Below are positions 1 to 5,676 of a stretch of DNA of 5,679 nt, piece after piece. Within the stretch, counting starts at the first letter, position 1. The number at the start of each line of letters is the position of its first letter. The translations under genes were made by a program, and so were the position numbers. This DNA comes from an uncultured Eubacteriales bacterium (lineage in GTDB: Bacteria > Bacillota > Clostridia > Oscillospirales > CAG-272), in contig CAKRWK010000087.1 of assembly GCA_934417455.1 (NCBI GenBank), positions 1 through 5,679 of the forward strand, given 5' to 3'. The notes beneath the pieces were generated by a model. That model saw nothing but the letters and a program-made list of their open reading frames with translations. It made no database searches and was not told where the DNA came from.

Positions 1-82
1 GCAGGGATTCAAAAAAATGAAGAGAAAAACGGAAAACCGGGAAAAAACTGTCAAAACACATCAGTGCGCGAAAGTGTTTTTC
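1..82. other. Non-coding tail downstream of the lipoprotein gene
   Basis: I see no credible gene here. The minus strand, which is the transcribed direction of the neighbouring gene, is rich in T-runs: T6 at 44-49, T5 at 25-29 and T7 at 11-17. A three-base-pair stem (CGG/CCG around TTTT, 30-39) precedes the T5 run but is too weak to call a terminator alone. These U-rich stretches could still help termination begun by the stem-loop at 83-109. The next gene lies outside the window. Confidence 0.5.
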
Positions 83-109
83 TCGCGGCAGGTTCATCAC
101 CTGCCGCGA
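83..109 (-). terminator. Strong stem-loop right after the lipoprotein stop; possible terminator lacking an adjacent U-tract
   Basis: Bases 83-93 (TCGCGGCAGGT on plus) are perfectly complementary to 99-109, giving an 11-bp GC-rich stem with a 5-base loop. After one mismatch (82/110), three A/T pairs extend the base. The stem begins about five bases after the TAA stop (115-117) of the minus-strand lipoprotein gene, the usual place for a transcription end. On the minus strand the 3' side continues as GAAAAACAC, so the U-tract of a canonical intrinsic terminator is missing; the T-run lies on the 5' side instead. It could be a terminator helped by the U-rich tail further on, or an mRNA 3'-end stabilising hairpin. 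Confidence 0.45.
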
Positions 110-114
110 AAAAG

Positions 115-3100
115 TTATCCGATGGGAGTCAGTGCCGAAACGTCGGGAACAAGCGCGTCGTCCGTCGCGTCGGCGGGAACAAAGACATGCTCGGACGTAT
201 ATATCCATTCCCCGTTTTCGTCGGGAGACAGAAGGAAGAGGAAGTTTCCGGCGAGGTCGTAAACGGCAACGCAGGCCACGGTTCCGCTGTTGTCCAGCGA
301 GGCAATACAGGTGACTTTGGCGGTTTTCTCTTCATCCTTTGTATACACGGGTTTGCCGTTCTTAAAGGTATATGTATACAGGGTAATTTCCGTAATGCCG
401 AACGGGTCGATGTCAAGTTCGGCAAACGTCATGCCGTATTCGTCCGTAACGGTGTGTGCCGTCGAGCCCTCAGAGAGGGACACGGAAACGACAAGACCGT
501 AGTAATCGTAATCGTCCGAGTACTGATAAACCTGCGAATCGGTGACGTAGTAGTAGGTGGCGGTGGCACCGTTTTCTTTGACGTTGCCTTTCGCGTCGCA
601 CTCCGTACCTGTGAAACAATAGACCCAGAACTTGCCGTAGGCGTCCTCCTTGACATACCGGCCGGTGTTGTAGTAAGTACCGGTGTACCAGATGTCGGTG
701 TCGTCGTCATGGGTATCATGGAAGCGAGCGTTTCCGTAGCCGTCCATGCGGATTTCGTAATAATCGATGGTGGTGCCGTAGAAATCTTCACTCATGTAGA
801 AGGTATAATCTTCGTCATAGCCGAAAGCTTTGTACTCGGTATCCATAACGACGCCTTCAAAATGGAAGGACATGCGGATGTCGTCGATAATACCCGTACG
901 CTCGGCGTAATTTTCCACGTCGATGATGATGTTTTTACCGTCCAGTCTGTACGTGCCGTGGGAACTCTTTTTCTCGGAATTGATAAACTCGACGTAACGG
1001 AAGGAGCGAGAGCCGTCCTCGCTGTCGTAGTCGTAGAAGCAGTATTCCGAGCCGTCCGCACTGTTGATATTGTAACGTTCGGATGTCCGTCCGCCGGAAG
1101 AATAGATGGTGTTTTTGTAAACAACGGTTCCTCCCTGCGTCAGAGAAATGCGGCAACGGTGGTAACTTCCGTCGAAGTAGCCGTCAAACACGGCCGTACC
1201 GGCCACGCTGTCGTTTTCCCCGACAAGTTCGAGGAGCGTCACCGTCAGCGTATCGTCGCCGTATTCGCCGGCGGCGGTGTAAGCACCGATGTATTCGACC
1301 AGATTGGAGCCGACAAACCGGGTGACTTTCGCGTTGCCGCGACCGTCCACGGTAATCTGCACGTCGCCGTAGGAAAGGAACGTCATGGCCGTGCCGGTCT
1401 TTTCGCCTTCGGCGGGAATCAGTTTACTGCCGGAGGTATAGAAGTAACGGTAAGCGAAGGGGTCGCCGTACTTGTCTTCGTACACGACGGCAAGATACTG
1501 CTCGCTGTACGCAAGCGTGACGTAAAGATAAATTTCGGAATACACCGTACCGGCGGGAACAGCAGCCGGCATAAACTCGTCGGCAGCACTTTCTCTTTCG
1601 TAAAGCACGGCATGGCCGTAACCGTCATCGACGATTTTATAGAGAGAACCGTCGCCGTTTCCGAGCGTGCCATAGTCAGAAAGAAATTCGGCGGTGGCGA
1701 TTTCATACGTCTTGCCGTCCTTTTCATAGGAAGCGGGACGGATACGGACCGTGGTCGGGTACATATCCTCCCCCATATAATCGAGGATGGCGGAATTTGT
1801 AAGTTCGAGGAAAATCTCGTCGCCGACGGCCGTCACGGTATCGGAACCGAGCACTTTTGCGAACAATGTATATTCTTTCCCGAGGTCACCCGCCGTTCCG
1901 AGAACGTCGAGAACATCCAGGAATTCACCGAACGGATCGGTGACGTACACGATATCTCCGACAATACGGAGTTTCGCGGTGAAGGTGCCGTCCGCACGTT
2001 TGTCGTAATAGACCACGGTTTCCGTCTGCTCGCCGACGGATTCGATACGGGAAGCACATTCCGGCCATTTTTCGCGGTACGCGGCGGCCGCGGAAGCGTT
2101 CGCCACGAATTTCATGTGCGTGAACACGGGGACAAAGTCCGTAATCTGACCGGCGGAATTGTATTTGTATTCCACCTCGTTGGCAAACGGGACTTTGGCG
2201 GTTTTGGCGGGAGCGTCGCCGCGCAGCGTCACCGTTGCGAGGGCGGTGCAATCCGCGAAGGCGAAAGATCCGATGTCGCGCAGACCCGAGCCGAGCGTCA
2301 GGTCGGTCACGGCGGCGCAACTCGTAAACGCGTACTCGCCGACGCTCTCGAGAGAGTCGGGCAGAACGATTTCGGTGAGGGACGCGCAGTTGGTAAAGGC
2401 GTGCGCGCCGATGGTTCTGAGACGGTCACCGAAGGACAGCTTCATAAGATACACGCAACCGTAGAAGGCGTTTTTGCCGACGCTTTCGATTTTACCGAGG
2501 CTCGGAATTTCAAAGATACGAGTGAATGTGTACTGCGAGCCCTCGTCGTTGGCTTCCGATATGTAGGCGGCAAAAGCCGAGTCACCGATGGTTTCGACGT
2601 TTTCGAGCCACCAAAGCGGGTTCTGCACGCCGAAATCGGAAGAATAGCCGAGTTGCCAGCAACCGTCAAACGCGTGAGCACCGACGGCATACAAAGCGGA
2701 GTAATCCGCCACAATCAGTTTTTCAAGAGAATACATTCTGTAGAAGGCGCCCTCGGGAATCGTGTACAACGGCGACGTGACCGCCACGGTTTTCAGCGTC
2801 TGCGGAATGACAAGAGAGGAAAAGTCCTGATTTTTTATCTGCAGACCGTAAAGGACGTTGTATTCGGCGCTGAAAGAATAGGTGTTATCGAGGTAGGAAT
2901 CTGCGCCGAAGAGATAAGCGAGGAAGTTGTTTTCGTCCGCACTGCCGCCGATGAACGGCAAAGACAGATATTCAAGAGACGTACAGGCGGTAAAAGCGCC
3001 TTTTTCAATGGTCGTGTATCCTGCCGGCACCGTAATTTTGCGGATATTTCCGGCCGTCGCGCAGGCTTGGAAGACATCGGCGGAAATGACCGCGGCACCC

Positions 3101-3759
3101 TCGGGGAACACCAGTGTATCGGCCGTACCGTTATAGGCGGTGACAACGCCGTTTTCCACGGTGAAGTTTTTGCTGTCGGCCGTTTCGTAGAGTGCAACGA
3201 GCGTGACGGTGGCGCCGTCTGTCGCGGCGAGGTTCTTCACGCGGGCGCCGTCGATGAAGGACATCGTTTCTCCGTCGGGAAGCGTCACGCGCCATTCGGC
3301 AAAGGTTTCACCGCGCAGAATGAACGTGTTTTTCGGAAGCGTGACACGTTCGCCGTAGGTCACGCGGAGAGATTCCATCGCGCCGGTACCGCGGCCGCTG
3401 TCGAACGTCACGGTATAAGTGATGGGGTTTGTCCATCGGATGTAAATGTCCGTCGTCCCCTTCGGCATGGTCGCGGGAATCGACACTTCGGTCATCAGCG
3501 CTTTGTCGCCGTATGCCGTGAAGGAACGATACCCTTCGGTCGTGGGACGATAGGTAACCTCGCTACCTTCCTTGCCGGTCACGGTTTCTATCACCGTGCC
3601 ATCCGCATTACGGAAAACAATGCTTCCGTCCGCGACCTCCGGGGTAATGCCCGGGTCAGGCGTGTCCGGCGTCTCGCCGCAGGCGCCGAGTACAGCGACC
3701 GCAACGAGGAGCAAAAGTGCCGAAAGAATGGTCAAAATTCTTCTGTTTTTCGTTTTCAT
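115..3759 (-). CDS. Large secreted lipoprotein with Flg_new/InlB-like and BspA-type leucine-rich repeats
   Basis: This is a complete 1214-residue predicted surface lipoprotein. Residues 1-26 form a type II signal peptide: basic MKTKNRR, a hydrophobic core, then lipobox LGAC with Cys27 for lipidation. A Pro/Asp-rich tether (29-42) follows. Residues about 46-110 and 113-191 resemble Listeria-Bacteroides (Flg_new, InlB B-like) repeats; the second has YTVTFDSG, VTYGERVTLP and ending ALYE. Residues about 200-515 are LRR_5/BspA leucine-rich repeats (AF..C..L signature), closing with a typical cap near 548-575 (FVANASAAAAYREKWP). Residues 575-1214 are Tyr/Asp/Gly-rich, beta-like, with diverged DGYGNA...GTY modules of no family I can name. 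There is no LPXTG motif or C-terminal membrane anchor, so attachment would be by the lipid. The start is fixed by GGAGG four bases upstream and by the signal peptide. A consensus promoter gives it its own transcript. Family members often bind host or polysaccharide ligands; the ligand here is unknown. Confidence 0.93.
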   Translation of the reverse strand: MKTKNRRILTILSALLLLVAVAVLGACGETPDTPDPGITPEVADGSIVFRNADGTVIETVTGKEGSEVTYRPTTEGYRSFTAYGDKALMTEVSIPATMPKGTTDIYIRWTNPITYTVTFDSGRGTGAMESLRVTYGERVTLPKNTFILRGETFAEWRVTLPDGETMSFIDGARVKNLAATDGATVTLVALYETADSKNFTVENGVVTAYNGTADTLVFPEGAAVISADVFQACATAGNIRKITVPAGYTTIEKGAFTACTSLEYLSLPFIGGSADENNFLAYLFGADSYLDNTYSFSAEYNVLYGLQIKNQDFSSLVIPQTLKTVAVTSPLYTIPEGAFYRMYSLEKLIVADYSALYAVGAHAFDGCWQLGYSSDFGVQNPLWWLENVETIGDSAFAAYISEANDEGSQYTFTRIFEIPSLGKIESVGKNAFYGCVYLMKLSFGDRLRTIGAHAFTNCASLTEIVLPDSLESVGEYAFTSCAAVTDLTLGSGLRDIGSFAFADCTALATVTLRGDAPAKTAKVPFANEVEYKYNSAGQITDFVPVFTHMKFVANASAAAAYREKWPECASRIESVGEQTETVVYYDKRADGTFTAKLRIVGDIVYVTDPFGEFLDVLDVLGTAGDLGKEYTLFAKVLGSDTVTAVGDEIFLELTNSAILDYMGEDMYPTTVRIRPASYEKDGKTYEIATAEFLSDYGTLGNGDGSLYKIVDDGYGHAVLYERESAADEFMPAAVPAGTVYSEIYLYVTLAYSEQYLAVVYEDKYGDPFAYRYFYTSGSKLIPAEGEKTGTAMTFLSYGDVQITVDGRGNAKVTRFVGSNLVEYIGAYTAAGEYGDDTLTVTLLELVGENDSVAGTAVFDGYFDGSYHRCRISLTQGGTVVYKNTIYSSGGRTSERYNINSADGSEYCFYDYDSEDGSRSFRYVEFINSEKKSSHGTYRLDGKNIIIDVENYAERTGIIDDIRMSFHFEGVVMDTEYKAFGYDEDYTFYMSEDFYGTTIDYYEIRMDGYGNARFHDTHDDDTDIWYTGTYYNTGRYVKEDAYGKFWVYCFTGTECDAKGNVKENGATATYYYVTDSQVYQYSDDYDYYGLVVSVSLSEGSTAHTVTDEYGMTFAELDIDPFGITEITLYTYTFKNGKPVYTKDEEKTAKVTCIASLDNSGTVACVAVYDLAGNFLFLLSPDENGEWIYTSEHVFVPADATDDALVPDVSALTPIG
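118..1632 (-). repeat. Diverged ~95-105-residue repeat modules in the lipoprotein C-terminal half
   Basis: Within residues about 710-1214 a pattern recurs: a hydrophobic residue, then D-G-x-G-N/H-A, about 15-20 residues, G-T/A-Y, and a Tyr/Gly-rich strand. Clear copies are VDDGYGHA (710-717), VDGRGNAK with IGAY (804-827) and MDGYGNAR with TGTY (1005-1029). ADGSEYC with HGTY (901-937) is a weaker match, and YDLAGNF (1167-1173) may be a remnant. Spacing between units is roughly 94-104 residues. The repeats are visible only in protein; the DNA has diverged, which implies old duplications. Similar DGYG..Y modules occur to my knowledge in Clostridia surface proteins without assigned function, but I cannot name a family. 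Confidence 0.55.
2239..2445 (-). repeat. Three in-register 23-residue LRR_5 leucine-rich repeats
   Basis: Residues 439-461, 462-484 and 485-507 of the lipoprotein are tandem 23-residue units of the form xxLxFGDRLRTIGAHAFTNC-type: L/I-x-L at the start, a middle L-x-x-(I/V)-G, then AF, C and a closing hydrophobic residue. This 23-residue period and the AF..C signature are the hallmark of BspA-like (LRR_5) repeats, which stack into a right-handed solenoid. Less regular units lie upstream, around residues 216-262, 311-371 and 385-438, interrupted by an insertion (about 270-310, GGSADENNF...YLFGADSY) that also recurs in clostridial BspA-like proteins. Confidence 0.85.
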
Positions 3760-3863
3760 GATACCTCCGTTTCACATGCTACTGTACAAGAGGATATAAG
3801 CATATTATGAAATCGGATATACAGGGTTTTCTTCCTCTTATATAAATACATTGTTCAATGATG
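3760..3863 (-). other. Predicted ~104-base 5' leader of the lipoprotein mRNA
   Basis: The end at 3863 is the expected start of transcription, seven bases past the -10 box. The leader is AT-rich and matches no riboswitch I know. It carries complementary segments: AAGAGGA (3839-3833, minus) can pair with TCCTCTT (3794-3788), and the CCTCT within the latter could instead pair with the Shine-Dalgarno GGAGG (3768-3764). An alternative 7-bp pairing (3837-3843 with 3794-3800) overlaps the first. The pairings are short, so a regulatory fold is only a possibility. A 15-codon frame starting at 3803 overlaps the gene start by ATGA but has no ribosome binding site. Confidence 0.5.
3764..3768 (-). promoter_or_regulatory. 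Shine-Dalgarno GGAGG of the lipoprotein gene
   Basis: On the minus strand ACGGAGGTATC directly precedes the ATG at 3759. GGAGG is a near-complete anti-16S match, with TATC (4 bases) between it and the start; the complementarity continues into the T. This supports the start, as does the signal peptide beginning there. Confidence 0.85.
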
Positions 3864-3869
3864 GCGTCT

Positions 3870-3898
3870 ATTATAGCACACGGAACGCCGTATGTCAA
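3870..3898 (-). promoter_or_regulatory. Perfect-consensus SigA (sigma-70) promoter of the lipoprotein gene
   Basis: On the minus strand the -35 hexamer is TTGACA (3898-3893) and the -10 is TATAAT (3875-3870), separated by exactly 17 bases. The spacer ends TGTGC, providing both the TGn extended -10 and the wider TRTGn motif common in Gram-positive promoters. Immediately upstream (about 3899-3930) the minus strand is A-rich (AATAAAAATAAGAAAAATGC), resembling an UP element that contacts the RNA polymerase alpha subunit. All core positions match consensus. The predicted transcription start is near 3863, giving a leader of about 104 bases to the ATG at 3759. Confidence 0.9.
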
Positions 3899-3937
3899 CA
3901 CTTTTCTTGCATTTTTCTTATTTTTATTAAATATAGA

Positions 3938-3959
3938 CGGAAATTTTACATAATTTCCG
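3938..3959. repeat. 8-bp inverted repeat upstream of the promoter
   Basis: CGGAAATT (3938-3945) and AATTTCCG (3952-3959) are exact reverse complements separated by six bases (TTACAT). The centre sits about 50 bases upstream of the -35 box, where an activator could bind as a dimer. It could also be a weak hairpin in read-through RNA. No T-run follows it on the minus strand, so a terminator is unlikely. Confidence 0.4.
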
Positions 3960-3972
3960 CCGTTATCCGTCG

Positions 3973-4014
3973 TTTTGACCAAAGTGTCCGACATTTTCGG
4001 ATGACACGTCAAAA
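3973..4014. repeat. Long imperfect inverted repeat in the intergenic region
   Basis: Three nested pairings share one axis: TTTTGAC (3973-3979) with GTCAAAA (4008-4014), GTGTC (3984-3988) with GACAC (4003-4007), and CGA (3989-3991) with TCG (3997-3999). This gives 15 base pairs, a 4-base bulge on the left arm, a 3-base bulge on the right arm and a 5-base loop. No T-run follows on either strand, so it does not look like a terminator. It could be a cruciform or regulator site, or a hairpin in the 3' end of the upstream transcript. Confidence 0.4.
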
Positions 4015-4055
4015 ATGAAAAAATATGCACTATTTAGTGAAAAATAATGCATATT
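4011..4055 (-). terminator. Possible AT-rich intrinsic terminator of the methyltransferase-phosphatase operon
   Basis: On the minus strand AATATGCA (4055-4048) pairs with TGCATATT (4029-4022), giving 8 bp around an 18-base loop, followed by TTTTCATTTTT down to 4011. Within it a second, tighter stem CACTA/TAGTG (4028-4039, 2-base loop) also precedes the T-rich run. It lies about 45 bases past the phosphatase stop, the right place to end that transcript. The stems are AT-rich and weak, so the termination efficiency is uncertain. Confidence 0.45.
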
Positions 4056-4098
4056 CTCCCTGTATGCCGGACAGTCGTACACGATGCCGTTCCCGCAG

Positions 4099-4740
4099 TC
4101 AGGGATAAATATATCCCATATCGCGGGTATCGTCGATTTCGCGGATCCAGCAGTTTTTCGGATTGTGCTCCGCTTCGTACCATTCGGGCGGGTACCGGAA
4201 CCACCGCAGGAGAAACGCCCGCAGGGCCGTTCCGTGCGTAAAAACAAAGAGTGTATCGGTGCCGTCCCGCGCTTCGTCGCGACGGATGTCGTCGATAAAC
4301 TGGCGGATACGGACGGCTACGTCAAACGGGCTTTCGCCGAGCGGGAGACGGGCGTAAAACTTTCCGTTATTCGCTCCCTGCCGCAGATACTCGGCATATT
4401 CGTTCGGATACAGCACGCCCCATTCCTTGTCCGGAACGGAATCGAACAATCCGTATTGCTGTTCGACCAGCGTGATGTCCTCCCGTACGTCCTCTATATG
4501 CAGATACTCGTTGAAAATATCCGCCGTCTGACGCGTGCGCAGATACGGACTGCGCCAGATGCGTGCGCGGGACAGTCCGATATCATGACTGCGGCAATAT
4601 TCCGAAAGAAACTGCCCGGCACTCCGCGCCTGTTCCATGCCGCGCTCCGTCAGCGAAACCACATGGTCGGGAAGGCGCTTGACATAATTGTCTCCTACGT
4701 TGGCAACAGATTCTCCGTGGCGAACAAGAAATATATGCAT
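4099..4740 (-). CDS. Histidine phosphatase superfamily protein (phosphoglycerate-mutase-like)
   Basis: This 213-residue cytoplasmic enzyme belongs to branch 1 of the histidine phosphatase superfamily, which transfers phosphate through a phospho-histidine. Visible motifs: the N-terminal FLVRHGES (RHGE at 7-10, His8 the likely nucleophile), LTERG near 30-34, SPYLRTRQTA (64-73, Arg68 phosphate-binding), LVEQQYG (91-97, Glu93 the likely proton donor), GESPFDV (135-141) and FTHGTALR (167-174, His169). All hallmark residues are present, so it should be active. Substrate cannot be read from the sequence; relatives act on sugar phosphates, nucleotides, cofactor precursors or phosphoproteins. The ATG at 4740 is preferred: it puts the first beta strand at the N-terminus as usual, and AAAGGA lies four bases upstream. 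A TTG at 4761 would add seven residues but has a poorly spaced site. It lies 61 bases after the RNA methyltransferase on the same strand and is probably co-transcribed. Confidence 0.93.
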   Translation of the reverse strand: MHIFLVRHGESVANVGDNYVKRLPDHVVSLTERGMEQARSAGQFLSEYCRSHDIGLSRARIWRSPYLRTRQTADIFNEYLHIEDVREDITLVEQQYGLFDSVPDKEWGVLYPNEYAEYLRQGANNGKFYARLPLGESPFDVAVRIRQFIDDIRRDEARDGTDTLFVFTHGTALRAFLLRWFRYPPEWYEAEHNPKNCWIREIDDTRDMGYIYP

Positions 4741-4744
4741 AGGT

Positions 4745-4768
4745 TCCTTTCCGAAAGGCAAAAGCCTT
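4745..4768 (-). promoter_or_regulatory. Phosphatase ribosome binding site within two overlapping alternative hairpins
   Basis: The Shine-Dalgarno AAAGGA (4750-4745) ends four bases before the ATG at 4740. It forms the 3' arm of a hairpin CCTTT-CGG-AAAGG (4758-4746). The 5' arm of that hairpin also belongs to an upstream hairpin AAGGC-TTTT-GCCTT (4768-4755). The two cannot form together, so one fold hides the site and the other frees it. Each stem is only 5 bp, so a regulatory role is tentative, while the ribosome binding site itself is more secure. Confidence 0.5.
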
Positions 4769-4801
4769 CATTTTCACGTATTTTGTTAAAATAGCAAACA
4801 A

Positions 4802-5650
4802 TTATTTGCAAAAATTATCTTTTCTGAATTCCCAGAAGGCGACCGCACCGGCGGCGGCAACATTGAGAGAGTCCACATTGTGTTGCATCGGAATTCGCAC
4901 CGTAAAGTCGCAGCGGGCAATGGTGGCGGGCGCGAGGCCGTCGCCTTCCGTGCCGAGAACGACCGCCAGACGCGGCACGGCTTTCAGCCGCGGGTCGTCT
5001 ACGGGGACGGATTTGTCCGACAATGCCATGGCGGCCGTCAAAAATCCCATGGCGTGCAAACGGTCAATGCCGTGCGCAGCCCAGTCTTCCCCGCTCTCAC
5101 CGATGTATCCCCACGGCACCTGAAGCACCGTTCCCATGCTGACGCGCACGGCGCGCCGGCAGAGCGGGTCACAGCAGGTCGGCGTCAGAAGAACGGCATC
5201 CATACCGAGCGCCGCCGCACTGCGGAACACGGCGCCAATGTTGGTTGAATCCGCAACGCCTTCCAGAACGGCAATGCGCCCGGCCGTCCGGCAGAGTTCC
5301 TCGGGAGACGCCGGTCGGGGCCGCTTCATTTCGCACAGAACACCGCGTGTCAAAGGAAAACCTGTCATGCGCGCCAAAACATCGTGCTCCGCCACAAACA
5401 CCGGCAAACCGGGTACACGCGCTTCGCACATATCTATGACCCGCTTGGCATCGGTATGGATAAGTTTCCTTTCCGTCAGTACGGACACCGGCTCGCAGCC
5501 GGCCGACAGCGCGACTTCTATCACCGTCGGACTCTCGGCAATGAAAACCCCGCGTTCCGCTTCCACGGAGCGCCGCAGTTCCGCGCCCGTCAGTCGGACG
5601 TATACTTCGAGTGCCGGCGCCGAAATATCATTTATTTCTATGGACGGCAT
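4802..5650 (-). CDS. TrmH/SpoU-family (SPOUT) RNA 2'-O-ribose methyltransferase
   Basis: This 282-residue cytoplasmic protein is predicted to transfer a methyl group from S-adenosylmethionine to a ribose 2'-OH in tRNA or rRNA. The N-terminal part (about 15-110) looks like the SpoU substrate-binding domain, with the typical GVFIAESPTVIEVAL stretch (34-48). The C-terminal SPOUT trefoil-knot domain carries the three family motifs: motif 1 DSTNIGAVFRSA (134-145, Asn137 and catalytic-type Arg143), motif 2 VVLGTEGDGL (230-239) and motif 3 IPMQHNVDSLNVAAA (253-267, with the SLNV core at 261-264). Length and motif spacing are normal and nothing is truncated. The target nucleotide cannot be told from sequence, so no trmH, rlmB or other symbol is given. 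The ATG at 5650 has strong purine-rich GGGAGG/GGGGAG upstream. It is probably the first gene of an operon with the phosphatase. Confidence 0.95.
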   Translation of the reverse strand: MPSIEINDISAPALEVYVRLTGAELRRSVEAERGVFIAESPTVIEVALSAGCEPVSVLTERKLIHTDAKRVIDMCEARVPGLPVFVAEHDVLARMTGFPLTRGVLCEMKRPRPASPEELCRTAGRIAVLEGVADSTNIGAVFRSAAALGMDAVLLTPTCCDPLCRRAVRVSMGTVLQVPWGYIGESGEDWAAHGIDRLHAMGFLTAAMALSDKSVPVDDPRLKAVPRLAVVLGTEGDGLAPATIARCDFTVRIPMQHNVDSLNVAAAGAVAFWEFRKDNFCK

Positions 5651-5654
5651 TCGT

Positions 5655-5676
5655 CTCCCCTCCCTGTGCTATTTTA
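5655..5676 (-). promoter_or_regulatory. Ribosome binding site of the RNA methyltransferase, with a possible -10 box
   Basis: On the minus strand GGGAGG (5664-5659) sits eight bases before the ATG at 5650, with a second match GGGGAG (5660-5655) nearer. Further out, TAAAAT (5676-5671) resembles a -10 hexamer, but it would place the transcript start inside or just before the ribosome binding site. Any -35 lies outside the window, so the promoter reading is weak while the ribosome binding site is solid. Confidence 0.6.

Noticed and set aside
1..17. GAATCCCTGC on the minus strand, resembling a tRNA 3' end
   Set aside because: The expected GGG of the T-arm 5' side and the rest of a cloverleaf are absent; a T7 run precedes it instead.
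3756..3803. A 15-codon leader peptide overlapping the lipoprotein start by ATGA
   Set aside because: There is no Shine-Dalgarno before its ATG, and its sequence shows no run of regulatory codons. The overlap is likely chance, as it reads through the ribosome binding site.
64..3810. A 1248-codon plus-strand reading frame
   Set aside because: It is the exact-register antisense of the lipoprotein gene, starts at GTG without a ribosome binding site, has a Val/Arg/Gly-rich shadow composition and no domain. The minus-strand protein has a signal peptide and known domains.
3779..4030. An 83-codon minus-strand frame in the intergenic region
   Set aside because: It runs through the promoter and both inverted repeats, has AT-driven composition (Lys/Asn/Ile-rich) and no ribosome binding site.
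4741..4761. TTG start adding seven residues to the phosphatase
   Set aside because: The ATG at 4740 has a better-spaced AAAGGA and gives the usual family N-terminus; the TTG has GAAGG only three bases away.
4084..4794. A 236-codon plus-strand reading frame
   Set aside because: It mirrors the histidine phosphatase in register; the minus strand carries the full set of catalytic motifs.
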